NCBI GenBank assembly: GCA_015655415.1
Contig: JAATFB010000098.1
Span: 1-55,854, forward strand
Direction: 5' to 3'
Source: Actinomycetales bacterium
GTDB taxonomy: Bacteria > Actinomycetota > Actinomycetes > Actinomycetales > Microbacteriaceae
Length of the DNA stretch: 55,854 bases
In this document: in pieces, positions 18,486 to 26,265 of the stretch
How positions within the stretch are numbered: the first letter of the stretch is position 1
Layout: each line of letters begins with the position of its first letter
Position numbers and translations under genes: made by a program
Notes under the pieces: generated by a model
Told to the model about the DNA's origin: nothing
Seen by the model: only the letters and a program-made list of their open reading frames with translations
Database searches by the model: none

Positions 18486-19460
18486 TCATCCAGTAGACGA
18501 CGCTATGTCGGAATCTCGGGTGCGAAGCGCGTTGAGGAGCCCGGCAGGTATTTCGGGGTCGGTCAGGGTGATGGCGAACTGCTTGTCGTCGGTCGTGGTG
18601 ACGACCAGCCCGGGCCCGCTGCCGAGGATCAGCGCGGAGCGTCCGGGCATCACCCGATAGCCCCAGCCGCCCCACTCGCTGGCGCGCAGTTCGAGTGCGT
18701 CGGCGCGGCGGATTCGATTCAGCGGGATGCGCTTGAGCGGTAGGTGCAGCAGGAGCGAGACGACCCGCAGTCCTCGCCAGTCGACGGTGATGCGCAGCCT
18801 GACGAAAGAGGCGAGGACGATGCAGGCGATGAGCAAGATCGTGAACCCGAACCAGCCGGAGCCAGAGTTTCCGGACAGCAGGATCGGGACGTTGAAGGCT
18901 GCGGCGAGGGCGACGATCACGAGGGTCGCGTAGAGGAACAGCTTCGCGGTGACGGTACGGGTCCATGCCCCGGCCTCGCTCGCCCTGAGCGTCAGCGGCG
19001 GCGGCCCGTCGGTGGAGTCGGCAACGGGTGTGCGGGGCGCGATGGCGTACGGGATCGCGCCGTAGAGCACGCACAGCACCATCGGGACGATCCAGGCTCC
19101 GAGCACCGCCTGTCCGGCGGAACCGGCCTGCAGGGTCAACCACGACGGGATGAGCCAGCTCGCCGCCGCGGTCCCGGCGACGGCGCCCGTCCAGAACAAG
19201 CTCGCCCGCTTGGCCCGAGGCGTGAGACGCGGAAGCGCCACGATCACCACTCCCGCGATCGCGGCAGCCGCGGCGACTGCGATCGAGACTGCGAGCACGA
19301 CAGCCGCCGACATGCTGCCGTCGGCCGCGCCGAGGTCGGACCAGTGCGACGCGATCCGCTCCGGCAGCGTGCCGCGCCAGAGCAACCCGGTCCCGCCGAT
19401 TGCGACGGCCGGTGGAAAGAGCGCGACGAGCGAGATCGCCCATCGGATTCGCAGGGTCAC
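18486..19460 (-). CDS. DUF1648-domain membrane protein
   Basis: A 324-residue integral membrane protein. The N-terminus (helix near residues 7-27, then LPERIASHWSDLGAADG) matches DUF1648, found in proteins that accompany GntR/YtrA regulators and SdpI-like immunity proteins. About six hydrophobic segments follow, then a soluble C-terminal part (GYRVMPGRSALILGSGPGLVVTTTDD). GTG 19460 overlaps the stop of the regulator gene (GTGA). The role is not established; peptide or cell-envelope stress resistance is an inference from the neighbours. Confidence 0.75.
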   Translation of the reverse strand: MTLRIRWAISLVALFPPAVAIGGTGLLWRGTLPERIASHWSDLGAADGSMSAAVVLAVSIAVAAAAAIAGVVIVALPRLTPRAKRASLFWTGAVAGTAAASWLIPSWLTLQAGSAGQAVLGAWIVPMVLCVLYGAIPYAIAPRTPVADSTDGPPPLTLRASEAGAWTRTVTAKLFLYATLVIVALAAAFNVPILLSGNSGSGWFGFTILLIACIVLASFVRLRITVDWRGLRVVSLLLHLPLKRIPLNRIRRADALELRASEWGGWGYRVMPGRSALILGSGPGLVVTTTDDKQFAITLTDPEIPAGLLNALRTRDSDIASSTG

Positions 19461-19804
19461 GCGAGCCCGACCAGCCGCGAGACCTCCTGCGGCGAGAGGC
19501 CGAGCTTGCGCGCCTCGGCCGCGAGTTGCCCGGCGAGCTCGGCGATCCGCACCATCGTCGCGTTCGCCTCCGGTCGCACCCAGGCGCCGCGGCCCTGACG
19601 CATCTCGACGATGCCCTCGTCGCGGAGCCGCGCGTAGGCACGTAGCACCGTGTGCATGTTCACCCGGAGCGCCTTGGACAGATCGCGAGCGGCCGGCAGA
19701 CGGTCGCCAGCGGCGAGCTCGCCCGACACGATTCCCGCCCGCACCTGCACGGCGATCTGATCAGCAAGCGAGACCGACGATGCCTGGTCCACACGGAACA
19801 ACAT
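19457..19804 (-). CDS. GntR family regulator, YtrA-like
   Basis: A 115-residue repressor-type protein: GntR winged helix at residues 5-72 (ADQIAVQVRAGIVSGEL, GDRLPAARDLSKALRVN, VLRAYARLRDEGIV) and a short helical dimerisation tail with LSPQEVSRLVG, the arrangement of the YtrA subgroup. Such regulators normally repress their own operon, here the DUF1648 gene and perhaps the divergent SdpI gene. An inverted repeat lies directly upstream of its ATG. Confidence 0.85.
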   Translation of the reverse strand: MLFRVDQASSVSLADQIAVQVRAGIVSGELAAGDRLPAARDLSKALRVNMHTVLRAYARLRDEGIVEMRQGRGAWVRPEANATMVRIAELAGQLAAEARKLGLSPQEVSRLVGLA

Positions 19805-19824
19805 GTTCGTAATGATAGTAGAAC
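19805..19824. promoter_or_regulatory. Probable GntR operator and divergent promoter
   Basis: GTTC and GAAC form the outer arms of a 20-bp element, GTTCGTAATGATAGTAGAAC, lying immediately upstream of the regulator ATG (19804). On the minus strand it contains TACTAT ending 10 bases before the ATG, a usable -10 giving a leaderless or near-leaderless message. On the plus strand TATGCT at 19832-19837 would serve the SdpI gene. Binding is inferred from position. Confidence 0.45.
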
Positions 19825-19843
19825 AATCCGGTATGCTGGGTGC

Positions 19844-20194
19844 GTGGCTGTCGTGGTGGTGTTTCCTCTCCTGTTGCTGCTCCTCGCCGTGCTCACGCAG
19901 CTCGCCGCGAGCGGGGTGCTCCGCAAGAATTGGATCGCCGGCATCCGCATCCGCTCGACCTTGCGTTCCTCGTCGGCGTGGGTCGCCGGCCACAAGGCCG
20001 CCGCTCCGTGGGTCTGGACAGGGCTCGCGGTCGCCGCCGTCGCTGCCGCTGCCGCTCTGCTGCTGAACGGGACGATCGCGGCAACCTTCGCGGCGATCGT
20101 GGTCATCGTCTTCGCCGCGACCGTCGTGGTGTCGCTTGCCCTGGCGGGCCGCGCGGCCAGGGCCGCGAACGTCTCGACGTTGTCGACCTCCTAA
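19844..20194 (+). CDS. SdpI-like small membrane protein
   Basis: About 116 residues with three hydrophobic segments. The pair VLRKNWIAGIRIRSTLRSSSAWVAGHKAA matches the conserved motif (N-x-x-xGxRxxxT..S...W...H) of SdpI/YhfL-type proteins, which include immunity proteins against the SdpC toxin in Bacillus. GTG 19844 lies about 7 bases after a TATGCT hexamer, so the transcript may be leaderless. Divergent from the GntR regulator. Confidence 0.75.
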   Translation: MAVVVVFPLLLLLLAVLTQLAASGVLRKNWIAGIRIRSTLRSSSAWVAGHKAAAPWVWTGLAVAAVAAAAALLLNGTIAATFAAIVVIVFAATVVVSLALAGRAARAANVSTLSTS

Positions 20195-20347
20195 GGGGGT
20201 CGGTCCGACAGGGCCGGAAGGATGCGCAGCCGATTCGAGACTCAGCGCCCCGACGCGCGTGTCTGCGCGCCGCTTCGGTCGTTGTGGGTTCGGGCCCCGC
20301 GACGCTTTGTAGCAGGGACCGATGCGGGCTGGGAGCTGATTGCCTGG
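20195..20347. other. Intergenic, no gene seen
   Basis: Together with 20574-20662 this flanks the short frameshifted ORF. GGTCGGTCCGACAGGGCC near 20202-20219 has some dyad symmetry just after the SdpI-like stop codon and could be a terminator; otherwise I see nothing. Confidence 0.4.
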
Positions 20348-20573
20348 TCACTCGATGCGCGGGACTTCGGAGCGCCAGCGTTTGCCGAGCTCACTGGCGA
20401 GGCGGTCGCCGGGGTTGCCGAGAGGATCGTCGGTGACCACGTAGGTCCAGGTCGCAGAGGTGGCGTCGGATTCCGAGGGCTTCGAGCTTCTGCCCCACAT
20501 CCTCGGAGCGCAGGCCGTTGATGAAGGCGGCGGCGTCCTGATAGATGGAATCGAAGGTGCGGGTCGAGCTCAA
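20348..20573 (-). pseudogene. Short ORF apparently split by a frameshift
   Basis: From TTG 20573 the minus strand encodes SSTRTFDSIYQDAAAFINGL and about 14 more plausible residues (RSEDVGQKLEALG), then degenerates to Arg-rich sequence ending at 20391. A one-base shift near 20470 gives a second protein-like stretch (ATSATWTYVVTDDPLGNP, then GDRLASELGKRWRSEVPRIE) that ends in TGA at 20348. Joined, they would give about 75 residues. I do not recognise a family. It could be a small gene with a natural or sequencing frameshift, or a remnant. Confidence 0.35.
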
Positions 20574-20628
20574 CCTGAGCCGTGTCGGCGGCTCCGCTGA
20601 GGGCTGATCTGCTGAGAGTGGATATCGA

Positions 20629-20649
20629 CCTGCAACGATTCGTCGCGGG
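20629..20649. promoter_or_regulatory. Imperfect palindrome upstream of the clpP pair
   Basis: CCTGCAACGA, T, TCGTCGCGGG forms a 10-bp dyad with one mismatch and one G-T pair, centred 24 bases before the first clpP ATG. Its position suits an operator or a leader hairpin for this operon. I could not match it to a known ClgR or PopR site with certainty. Confidence 0.35.
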
Positions 20650-20662
20650 TGAGGATCGACAC

Positions 20663-21295
20663 ATGAGTGATGATTCTCCTAAGCCGCCGTCCTTCTCCGA
20701 AGGCGTCAGACGCGAGTTCTACGAGCGACGTGTGCTGGTGTTGGACGGACCGCTGGACGATGACAACGGCACCCTGCTCACGACGCAGCTGATCGCCCTG
20801 GCGGCGGAGGACCAGTCGGCGGACATCGCGCTGTGGATCCACTCGCCGGGAGGCTCGGTGCCCGCGATGCTGGCGATCCGGGATGTCATGCGCACGATCC
20901 CGAACGACGTGTCCACGCTCGTGTTCGGTATCGCATACAGTGCGGGGCAGTTCCTGCTGTCGGCGGGCACGAAGGGGAAGCGCAAGGCGCTGCCGCACGC
21001 GCGCGTGCTCATGCACCAGGGGTCGGCGGGAATCGGCGGCGCCGCCGTGGACATCGCGTTGCAGGCCGACGATCTTCGCCACACCCGCGACACCGTGCTC
21101 GGCCTGATCGCGGAAGACACCGGACAGCCGGTCGAGCGTGTCTTCGAGGACTCGCTGCATGACCACTGGTACTCGGCGGAGCAGGCCCGCGAGTACGGCT
21201 TCATCGACACCATCGTGAGCTCCTTCGACGACTATCGACCCCGAGAACGCATCGCCGCCGGATTCGTGCACACGAAGGAGGCCGAAGCCCGATGA
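20663..21295 (+). CDS. ClpP-family protease subunit with intact catalytic triad
   Basis: A 210-residue ClpP (S14) subunit. The triad is visible: Ser93 in FGIAYSAGQFLLSAG, His118 in ARVLMHQGSAG and Asp167 in HDHWYSAEQAREYGFID. The oxyanion region HSPGGSVPAMLAIRD is present. The sequence is clearly divergent from housekeeping ClpP1/ClpP2, for example SAG in place of the usual SMG. GAGG lies 8 bases before ATG 20663. Its stop overlaps the next gene (ATGA). With the neighbouring regulator the locus resembles the Streptomyces clpP3-clpP4/popR system. Confidence 0.85.
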   Translation: MSDDSPKPPSFSEGVRREFYERRVLVLDGPLDDDNGTLLTTQLIALAAEDQSADIALWIHSPGGSVPAMLAIRDVMRTIPNDVSTLVFGIAYSAGQFLLSAGTKGKRKALPHARVLMHQGSAGIGGAAVDIALQADDLRHTRDTVLGLIAEDTGQPVERVFEDSLHDHWYSAEQAREYGFIDTIVSSFDDYRPRERIAAGFVHTKEAEAR

Positions 21296-21879
21296 GCAGC
21301 TACACCATTCCGACCGTCATCGCGCAGCATCCGCGCGGCGAACGCATCATGGACGTGTACTCGCACCTGCTCACCGAGCGGGTCGTGTACCTGGGAACCG
21401 GAATCGACGCAGGTGTCGCGAACGCGCTCATCGCGCAACTGCTGTATCTCGAGACCGACAACCCGGACCGGGACATCCAGCTCTACATCAACTGCGAGGG
21501 CGGCGACCCGAGCGCGATGCTCGCGATCTACGACACGATGAAGTACATCAAACCCCACATAGCTACCACGTGCGTGGGGCAGGCCGTCGCCGTCGGCGCG
21601 GTGCTCCTGGCCGCCGGCACGCCGGGAAAACGAGCCGCGCTGCCGCACGCCCGGATCGTGCTCCATCAACCCGCCGCACAAGGGCGAGGAACGATCCCCG
21701 ACCTGATCCTGCAAGCCGATGAGGTGATCCGCCTGCGCTCGGACATCGAAGGGGTGCTCGCGCACCACACCGGGCAGGGCGTGGAGACCCTACGCGCAGA
21801 CACCGATCATGATCGCGTGTTCACCGCGAGCACGGCGCGCGACTACGGTCTGCTGGATCATGTGATCACCGAGCGGTGA
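21292..21879 (+). CDS. ClpP-family subunit lacking the catalytic serine
   Basis: A 195-residue ClpP paralogue. The region usually reading VGQAASMGA is VGQAVAVGA, with Ala100 (codon 21589-21591) at the serine position. His125 (ARIVLHQPAAQG) and Asp174 (DHDRVFTASTARDYGLLD) remain, as do the oxyanion strand NCEGGDPSAMLAIYD and the N-terminal axial loop region. It is likely a structural or regulatory ring, analogous to cyanobacterial ClpR, assembling with the product of the preceding gene. Translationally coupled to it. Confidence 0.85.
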   Translation: MSSYTIPTVIAQHPRGERIMDVYSHLLTERVVYLGTGIDAGVANALIAQLLYLETDNPDRDIQLYINCEGGDPSAMLAIYDTMKYIKPHIATTCVGQAVAVGAVLLAAGTPGKRAALPHARIVLHQPAAQGRGTIPDLILQADEVIRLRSDIEGVLAHHTGQGVETLRADTDHDRVFTASTARDYGLLDHVITER

Positions 21880-21910
21880 GCCCAGGCGCTGGATGCCTCG
21901 CCCCGGGCTC
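21878..21910. terminator. Bidirectional hairpin between clpP pair and regulator
   Basis: GAGCCC/GGGCTC (outer, 6 bp) and GGCG/CGCC (inner, 4 bp) form a broken stem around a 10-base loop. It overlaps the clpP stop codon by two bases and separates two convergent genes. Confidence 0.55.
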
Positions 21911-21953
21911 GTCGGCCCGCCGCACCATCGCGCGGCGCTACACCGCTCGGCTG

Positions 21954-22340
21954 CTATGCGGCGAGGGCGAGGCTCGCCTGTGATGTGGAAACCCGGGTGG
22001 CAGAGACCTGGGCGGCAGAGGGGCTGATGGCCGCGAGGGATCGCGCGATATCAACGGTGAGGTCAAGCAGGGTCGTGCCCAACGCGCCACTGACGGCCGC
22101 GATGATCTCACTCGATGGCTCTTTGAGTCCGCGCTCGATCTCCGACAGGTACTGCGGCGAGACTCCCGCACGCGTCGCCACCTCGTCCAGTGTCTCCCCG
22201 AGATCGTTCCGCCGCTCGCGTAGCGAGTCACCGAGCATCTGACGCCAGAGAGGCTCGCGCGGTTTCGCCTCCGTCGGCATGTCGCGGGCGGGAGGCTCTT
22301 CAGCGTGGTTCGCGTGCGCGGCGGCGGAGGTCTCGACCAT
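21954..22340 (-). CDS. PopR/ClgR-like XRE family regulator
   Basis: A 128-residue helix-turn-helix protein. LWRQMLGDSLRERRNDLGET, LDEVATRAGVSPQYLSEIE and RGLKEPSSEIIAAVSGAL match the ClgR/PopR family, activators of clp genes in actinobacteria. The C-terminus ends ASLALAA; in Streptomyces, terminal Ala-Ala of ClgR/PopR is a ClpP degradation signal, so a feedback loop with a Clp protease is likely. Convergent with the clpP pair. The start at ATG 22340 has GGAG only one base upstream, so a leaderless or later start is possible. Confidence 0.8.
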   Translation of the reverse strand: MVETSAAAHANHAEEPPARDMPTEAKPREPLWRQMLGDSLRERRNDLGETLDEVATRAGVSPQYLSEIERGLKEPSSEIIAAVSGALGTTLLDLTVDIARSLAAISPSAAQVSATRVSTSQASLALAA

Positions 22341-22449
22341 GCTCCATGGTAAAACGCCGATCGTCGGGCGGTCGATCGATTCTGCTCTCAGCAGAGACCA
22401 CCGCAGGAATCCGCGTGCGCAGTGACGGGTCGAGGTGTGGCGAGGCGCC

Positions 22450-23943
22450 CTATCGTCGGTGTCGCCACCGGTGGACGCCGATGCTGACGAGGAATGCGGC
22501 CGTCGCGATGAGCGGGTACGGCGACCCGACCGTGAGTGCTGCTGATGCGCCGGCTGCCGTGGCGAGGAGCACGCCGTCGAGGGACCACGCCACCCGTGCG
22601 GCGGCCGCGACGTCGCCCGCCGGTGTCGGAACCGGCGTGAGCAGCGCGGGAGGCATTGGGCCCTTCAGGGCGTTGCCCACCCGGGCGAGCAGCGCGAGCA
22701 GCCCCAGCGCGAACGAGCTGAGGACGGGGGCGAGGGCGGTGACGCCGATGACGATCGCGCAGATGGCAGCGGCGGCGAGCAGCACGACCACGACGACGGC
22801 CAGCGGGAACAGCGCGTGGTTCGCAAGCAGGTGCTCGTCGCCGATGCCGTAAAGGGGCAGGTCGGAGGCGACGCTCGCGGCGTGGCGGATGCCGTCGGTG
22901 AGTGGCCCGAGGCCCGCGAAGGCGAGCAGCCCGGCGAGCGCGCCGAGCAGGCAACCCGGTGCGGCCGGCGTGAGCGCGAGGGTCAGGAGTGTTCCGGCGG
23001 CGGCAAGGGCGAGGACGCCGGCGATGAGGCGGCCGGGTGTGCGGATGGCGCCGACCGCGTCGCGGATCAGGAACCTGGCCCACAGAGGGCGGGCCGGACG
23101 GACGGCGCGGAGGCGGCGTCCGAGGTGCGGGTGCGCCTGGTAGAGCGCTGCTGCGGTACTGAGGTCCAGGCTCGCCGCGAACGTCGAGGCGGACTCCCAT
23201 CGGGTGGCCTGCGCGATCAGCTCGGCGACGCGGAGTCCGTTCAGCAACGGCGGGGCGACTGCGATCGACCCGGCCGCGAGGGCGACGAGCCCGATGACGG
23301 GAGGCGTCGAACCGCGGCCGGGGTACGCGACCCCTACCCAGCCCCAGGGCGTGAACGGCTGCGCGGCCGGCACGAGCGCCGCGACGACTCCGAGGACGAT
23401 GACGCCGAGTGCGATCGGGAGCGCGAGGCGCGGCAGCGCCTGACCCGCCAGCCACGCGACTGTGGTGACGATGCCAACGACGACACCGGTCAGCACGAAG
23501 ACGCCGAGACCTAACGCCCCTGTGAGGCCGTGGCTCGCGAGGCTGCCAGCGACCAGGGCGGCGGCACATGTCGTCGTGGCGGTCACGAGCGCTCCGGCGC
23601 GCAGCACCGGCCCGCGGAGCACGACGGATCGGGGCAGGTCGCTGGTCCCGAGCGCGTGGATGAGGAACGGCGGCAGCAGGGCCGGGCCGCGGTCGCGGCC
23701 CAGCAGCAGCGCTCCCGACCAGAGCACGGCCGTGATGAGCACCGCCACGCCGGATGCGGCGGACGAGGCGAACAGGGCGACGCCGACGGCGCTGGTCGCG
23801 CTGAACCACACGGCGCGGACGACCGGGGCGATGGCGATGAGGAGCACCATGAGGACGGCGTAGGCGACGAAGAGACGGTCGCCTCTCGAACGCGGGTGGC
23901 GTGCACGCCAGATCCGCTGCGCGGCCTGCGACCGCCCGTTCAT
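22450..23943 (-). CDS. ABC transporter membrane protein, unknown substrate
   Basis: A 497-residue, very hydrophobic protein with about twelve predicted membrane helices, no export signature and a cytoplasmic loop near residues 240-300 (LDLSTAAALYQAHPHLGRRLRAVRPARP). Architecture and partner suggest an ABC-2-like exporter permease. ATG 23943 overlaps the stop of the ATPase gene (ATGA). I do not recognise a substrate; a lantibiotic or bacteriocin cluster is not present nearby. Confidence 0.7.
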   Translation of the reverse strand: MNGRSQAAQRIWRARHPRSRGDRLFVAYAVLMVLLIAIAPVVRAVWFSATSAVGVALFASSAASGVAVLITAVLWSGALLLGRDRGPALLPPFLIHALGTSDLPRSVVLRGPVLRAGALVTATTTCAAALVAGSLASHGLTGALGLGVFVLTGVVVGIVTTVAWLAGQALPRLALPIALGVIVLGVVAALVPAAQPFTPWGWVGVAYPGRGSTPPVIGLVALAAGSIAVAPPLLNGLRVAELIAQATRWESASTFAASLDLSTAAALYQAHPHLGRRLRAVRPARPLWARFLIRDAVGAIRTPGRLIAGVLALAAAGTLLTLALTPAAPGCLLGALAGLLAFAGLGPLTDGIRHAASVASDLPLYGIGDEHLLANHALFPLAVVVVVLLAAAAICAIVIGVTALAPVLSSFALGLLALLARVGNALKGPMPPALLTPVPTPAGDVAAAARVAWSLDGVLLATAAGASAALTVGSPYPLIATAAFLVSIGVHRWRHRR

Positions 23944-24569
23944 GCCGCCGTGTCCAGGCTGAGGGTCTGATCGGCCATCCGGTCCGCGAGCACCGCGCTG
24001 TGCGTGGCGATCGCGAGCGTCGCCCCCGCGTCGCGGCGAGCCTGCAGCACGCGGACGACGGCCTCGACGTGCTCGGGGTCCAGCCGCTGCTCAGGCTCGT
24101 CCAGGATCAGTACCTCGAACGGTCGAGCCAGCACCACCGCCAGCCCGAACAACTGCGTCTGTCCCGAGGACAGTTCGTGCGGGAATCGCTCCACGAGTGC
24201 GTCCAGCCCGAGCTCGGCGATCACGCTTCGCGCCAACCCCGCGGCCTCATTCGCGTCGTCCAACCAGGTCGTCGCGACCAGGGTGACATGATCGAGCACC
24301 GTCAGGTCGGCTGCCATCGGCGGCAGGCCGATCATCGCCGACACCCTCCGGCGGAATCCCCGATCCCGCTCAGCCACCGCCTCGCCCGCCACACGCACCG
24401 TCCCGCGCGACGGTGTGCGGATGCCGGCCAGCACGCGCAGCAGCGTCGACTTGCCGGTCCCGTTCCGGCCCCGCACGACCAGCGCCTCACCTGCACTCGT
24501 CGTCACCGAGACCGGAGCCAGCAGCGTCACACCGTTCGCGACGACGCCGACGTCATCCATCTCGATCAC
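23940..24569 (-). CDS. ABC transporter ATP-binding protein
   Basis: A 209-residue nucleotide-binding subunit: Walker A GRNGTGKST, Q-loop region MIGLPPMAADLTVLDH, signature ELSSGQTQLFGLAVVLA, Walker B FEVLILDEPEQRLDP and switch His in IATHSAVL. GTG 24569 (VIEMDDVGVVANG) is the most likely start; GGGAGGTGA lies 13 bases upstream, a rather long gap, so an initiation at ATT closer to it cannot be excluded. It forms an exporter with the downstream permease. Confidence 0.85.
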   Translation of the reverse strand: MIEMDDVGVVANGVTLLAPVSVTTSAGEALVVRGRNGTGKSTLLRVLAGIRTPSRGTVRVAGEAVAERDRGFRRRVSAMIGLPPMAADLTVLDHVTLVATTWLDDANEAAGLARSVIAELGLDALVERFPHELSSGQTQLFGLAVVLARPFEVLILDEPEQRLDPEHVEAVVRVLQARRDAGATLAIATHSAVLADRMADQTLSLDTAA

Positions 24570-24716
24570 AATCCCAATGCTGTCACCTCCGGGAATCACG
24601 ATCCAACGGCTGCTTCGGATTTCACCGCACGCTGCGTGGAGACGTCCGTGTGCATGTAGCGGCCGGGAAGATCCGTGGCGCGCAGCGCCGGGGCGACAGC
24701 GCCGAGACGGCAGAAG

Positions 24717-24742
24717 GGGGGCGTCGCCGAAGCGACGCCCCC
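24717..24742. terminator. Strong hairpin after amt
   Basis: GGGGGCGTCGC and GCGACGCCCCC form a perfect 11-bp stem with a CGAA tetraloop, 20 bp past the amt stop codon. On the minus strand it is followed by TTCT. Confidence 0.85.
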
Positions 24743-24762
24743 AGAGTGCGCGACCTGTGCGG

Positions 24763-26025
24763 TCAGGCGTTCTCGAGCACGTAGCCCTCCTCGCCGTGCA
24801 CGATCGTGTCGACGCCGGCGATCTCGTCCTCGGTCTTCACCCGGAAGCCCATGGTCTTCTGGATCACCCAGCCGATGACGTACGCCAGGACGAAGGAGTA
24901 GATCATCACGCCGAACGCTCCGACGGCCTGTGCACCGAGCTGCTGGAAGCTGCCGCCGTAGAGCAGGCTGGTGAACTTGCCGTCGACCTTCGTGAACCCG
25001 AAGAAGCCGATGTAGAGCGTTCCGATCAGACCACCGATCAGGTGGATGCCGACCACGTCGAGCGAGTCGTCGAACCCCAGCTTGAACTTCAGGTCGATGG
25101 CCACCGCGCACACGGCGCCCGTGATGACGCCCAGAACGATCGCCCACCCTGGCGTGAGGATGTTACAGGCGGGGGTGATCGCCACCAGGCCGGCAACCGC
25201 ACCGGACGCGGCGCCGATGGATGTCGGCTTGCCGTCCTTGATCCGCTCGACGATGAGCCAGCCGATCGTGGCGGCCGCGGGAGCGGCCAGCGTGTTGATC
25301 CAGGCGATCGCCGCGACACCGTCGACCGCGGCCTCCGAGCCGGCGTTGAAGCCGAACCATCCGAACCACAGCAGCGCTGCTCCGAGGAGGGTGAGGGGCA
25401 CGTTGTGTGGCTTGCTCATGCCCTTCTGGAAGCCGACCCGCTTGCCCAGCACCAGGGCCAGAGCAAGGCCGGCTGCTCCGGCGTTGATGTGGACCGCCGT
25501 TCCGCCTGCGAAGTCGTTGACGTGCAGAAGGGACGCCGACCATCCGTCCCCGAGATTGAACACCCAGTAGGCCACCGGGAAGTAGACGACGGTCGCCCAG
25601 ACTCCGGCGAACACCATCCATGCGCCGAAGCGCGCCCGGTCGGCGATCGCACCGGAGATGAGCGCAACGGTGATGATCGCGAACGTCGCCTGGAACCCGG
25701 CGAACGCGAGTCCGTTGAGGTCCGGCGTCATGCCGTCCTTGCCGAGAAGGCTCGACAGGCCCCAGTCCGGGATGCCGAGCCAGTGCGGGATCAGCGGCTT
25801 ACCGAAGGAGAGGCCGTAGCCGTAGAGCACCCAGAGGACGGCGACCAGTGCGATGGCGCCGAAGCTCATCATCATCATGCTGATGACGCTCTTGGCCTTC
25901 ACCATGCCGCCGTAGAAGAACGCCACGCCGGGCGTCATCAACAGCACGAGGGCCGCCGCGACGAGCAGCCACAGCGAGTTCACGCTCGTCTGCGCGTCAT
26001 ACGCGGCCGCGGTATGCAACAACAT
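24763..26025 (-). CDS. amt: Ammonium transporter (Amt family)
   Basis: A 420-residue channel-like ammonium transporter with about eleven helices. Amt marks are SLWLLVAAALVLLMTPGVAFFYGGMVKAKSVISMMMM-type opening (residues 15-52), WVFNLGDGWSASLLHVNDFAGGTAVHINAGAAGLALALVLGKR-type block with the first pore His, WFGWFGFNAGSE and VGIHLIGGLIGTL with the second pore His. The ATG at 26025 has GGGAG about 6 bases upstream. No glnK or glnD follows. A GlnR-type operator 95 bp upstream suggests induction by nitrogen limitation. Confidence 0.95.
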   Translation of the reverse strand: MLLHTAAAYDAQTSVNSLWLLVAAALVLLMTPGVAFFYGGMVKAKSVISMMMMSFGAIALVAVLWVLYGYGLSFGKPLIPHWLGIPDWGLSSLLGKDGMTPDLNGLAFAGFQATFAIITVALISGAIADRARFGAWMVFAGVWATVVYFPVAYWVFNLGDGWSASLLHVNDFAGGTAVHINAGAAGLALALVLGKRVGFQKGMSKPHNVPLTLLGAALLWFGWFGFNAGSEAAVDGVAAIAWINTLAAPAAATIGWLIVERIKDGKPTSIGAASGAVAGLVAITPACNILTPGWAIVLGVITGAVCAVAIDLKFKLGFDDSLDVVGIHLIGGLIGTLYIGFFGFTKVDGKFTSLLYGGSFQQLGAQAVGAFGVMIYSFVLAYVIGWVIQKTMGFRVKTEDEIAGVDTIVHGEEGYVLENA

Positions 26026-26119
26026 AGGGGTCTCCCTCTCGACAGGTGCTGGTGTCGCCATCACCGTCCGCTCGGGTGCCGGAAGTCTCGGTGAGGTGTG
26101 GTCAGTCTGGTGGCGACAG

Positions 26120-26157
26120 GTTTCGAGTGGGAGGTTGGTCTGTTTCGAGAATGTTAC
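26120..26157 (-). promoter_or_regulatory. GlnR-type operator upstream of amt
   Basis: Read toward amt: GTAAC, six bases, GAAAC, six bases, ACCTC, six bases, GAAAC. The first pair fits the GlnR consensus gTnAC-n6-GaAAC exactly, and the second keeps the spacing and the GAAAC half. This four-element spacing is the known GlnR layout in actinobacteria. Confidence 0.6.
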
Positions 26158-26265
26158 GCACCCGCGCCCGGTGTGAACATCGTGTTTCGAGCGTCGGCCA
26201 GGAAGCCCGCGATCGGCTGAGAGGATGCCTGCTGCGGCCGGTCCCGTGAGATCCGCACGCCGGTC

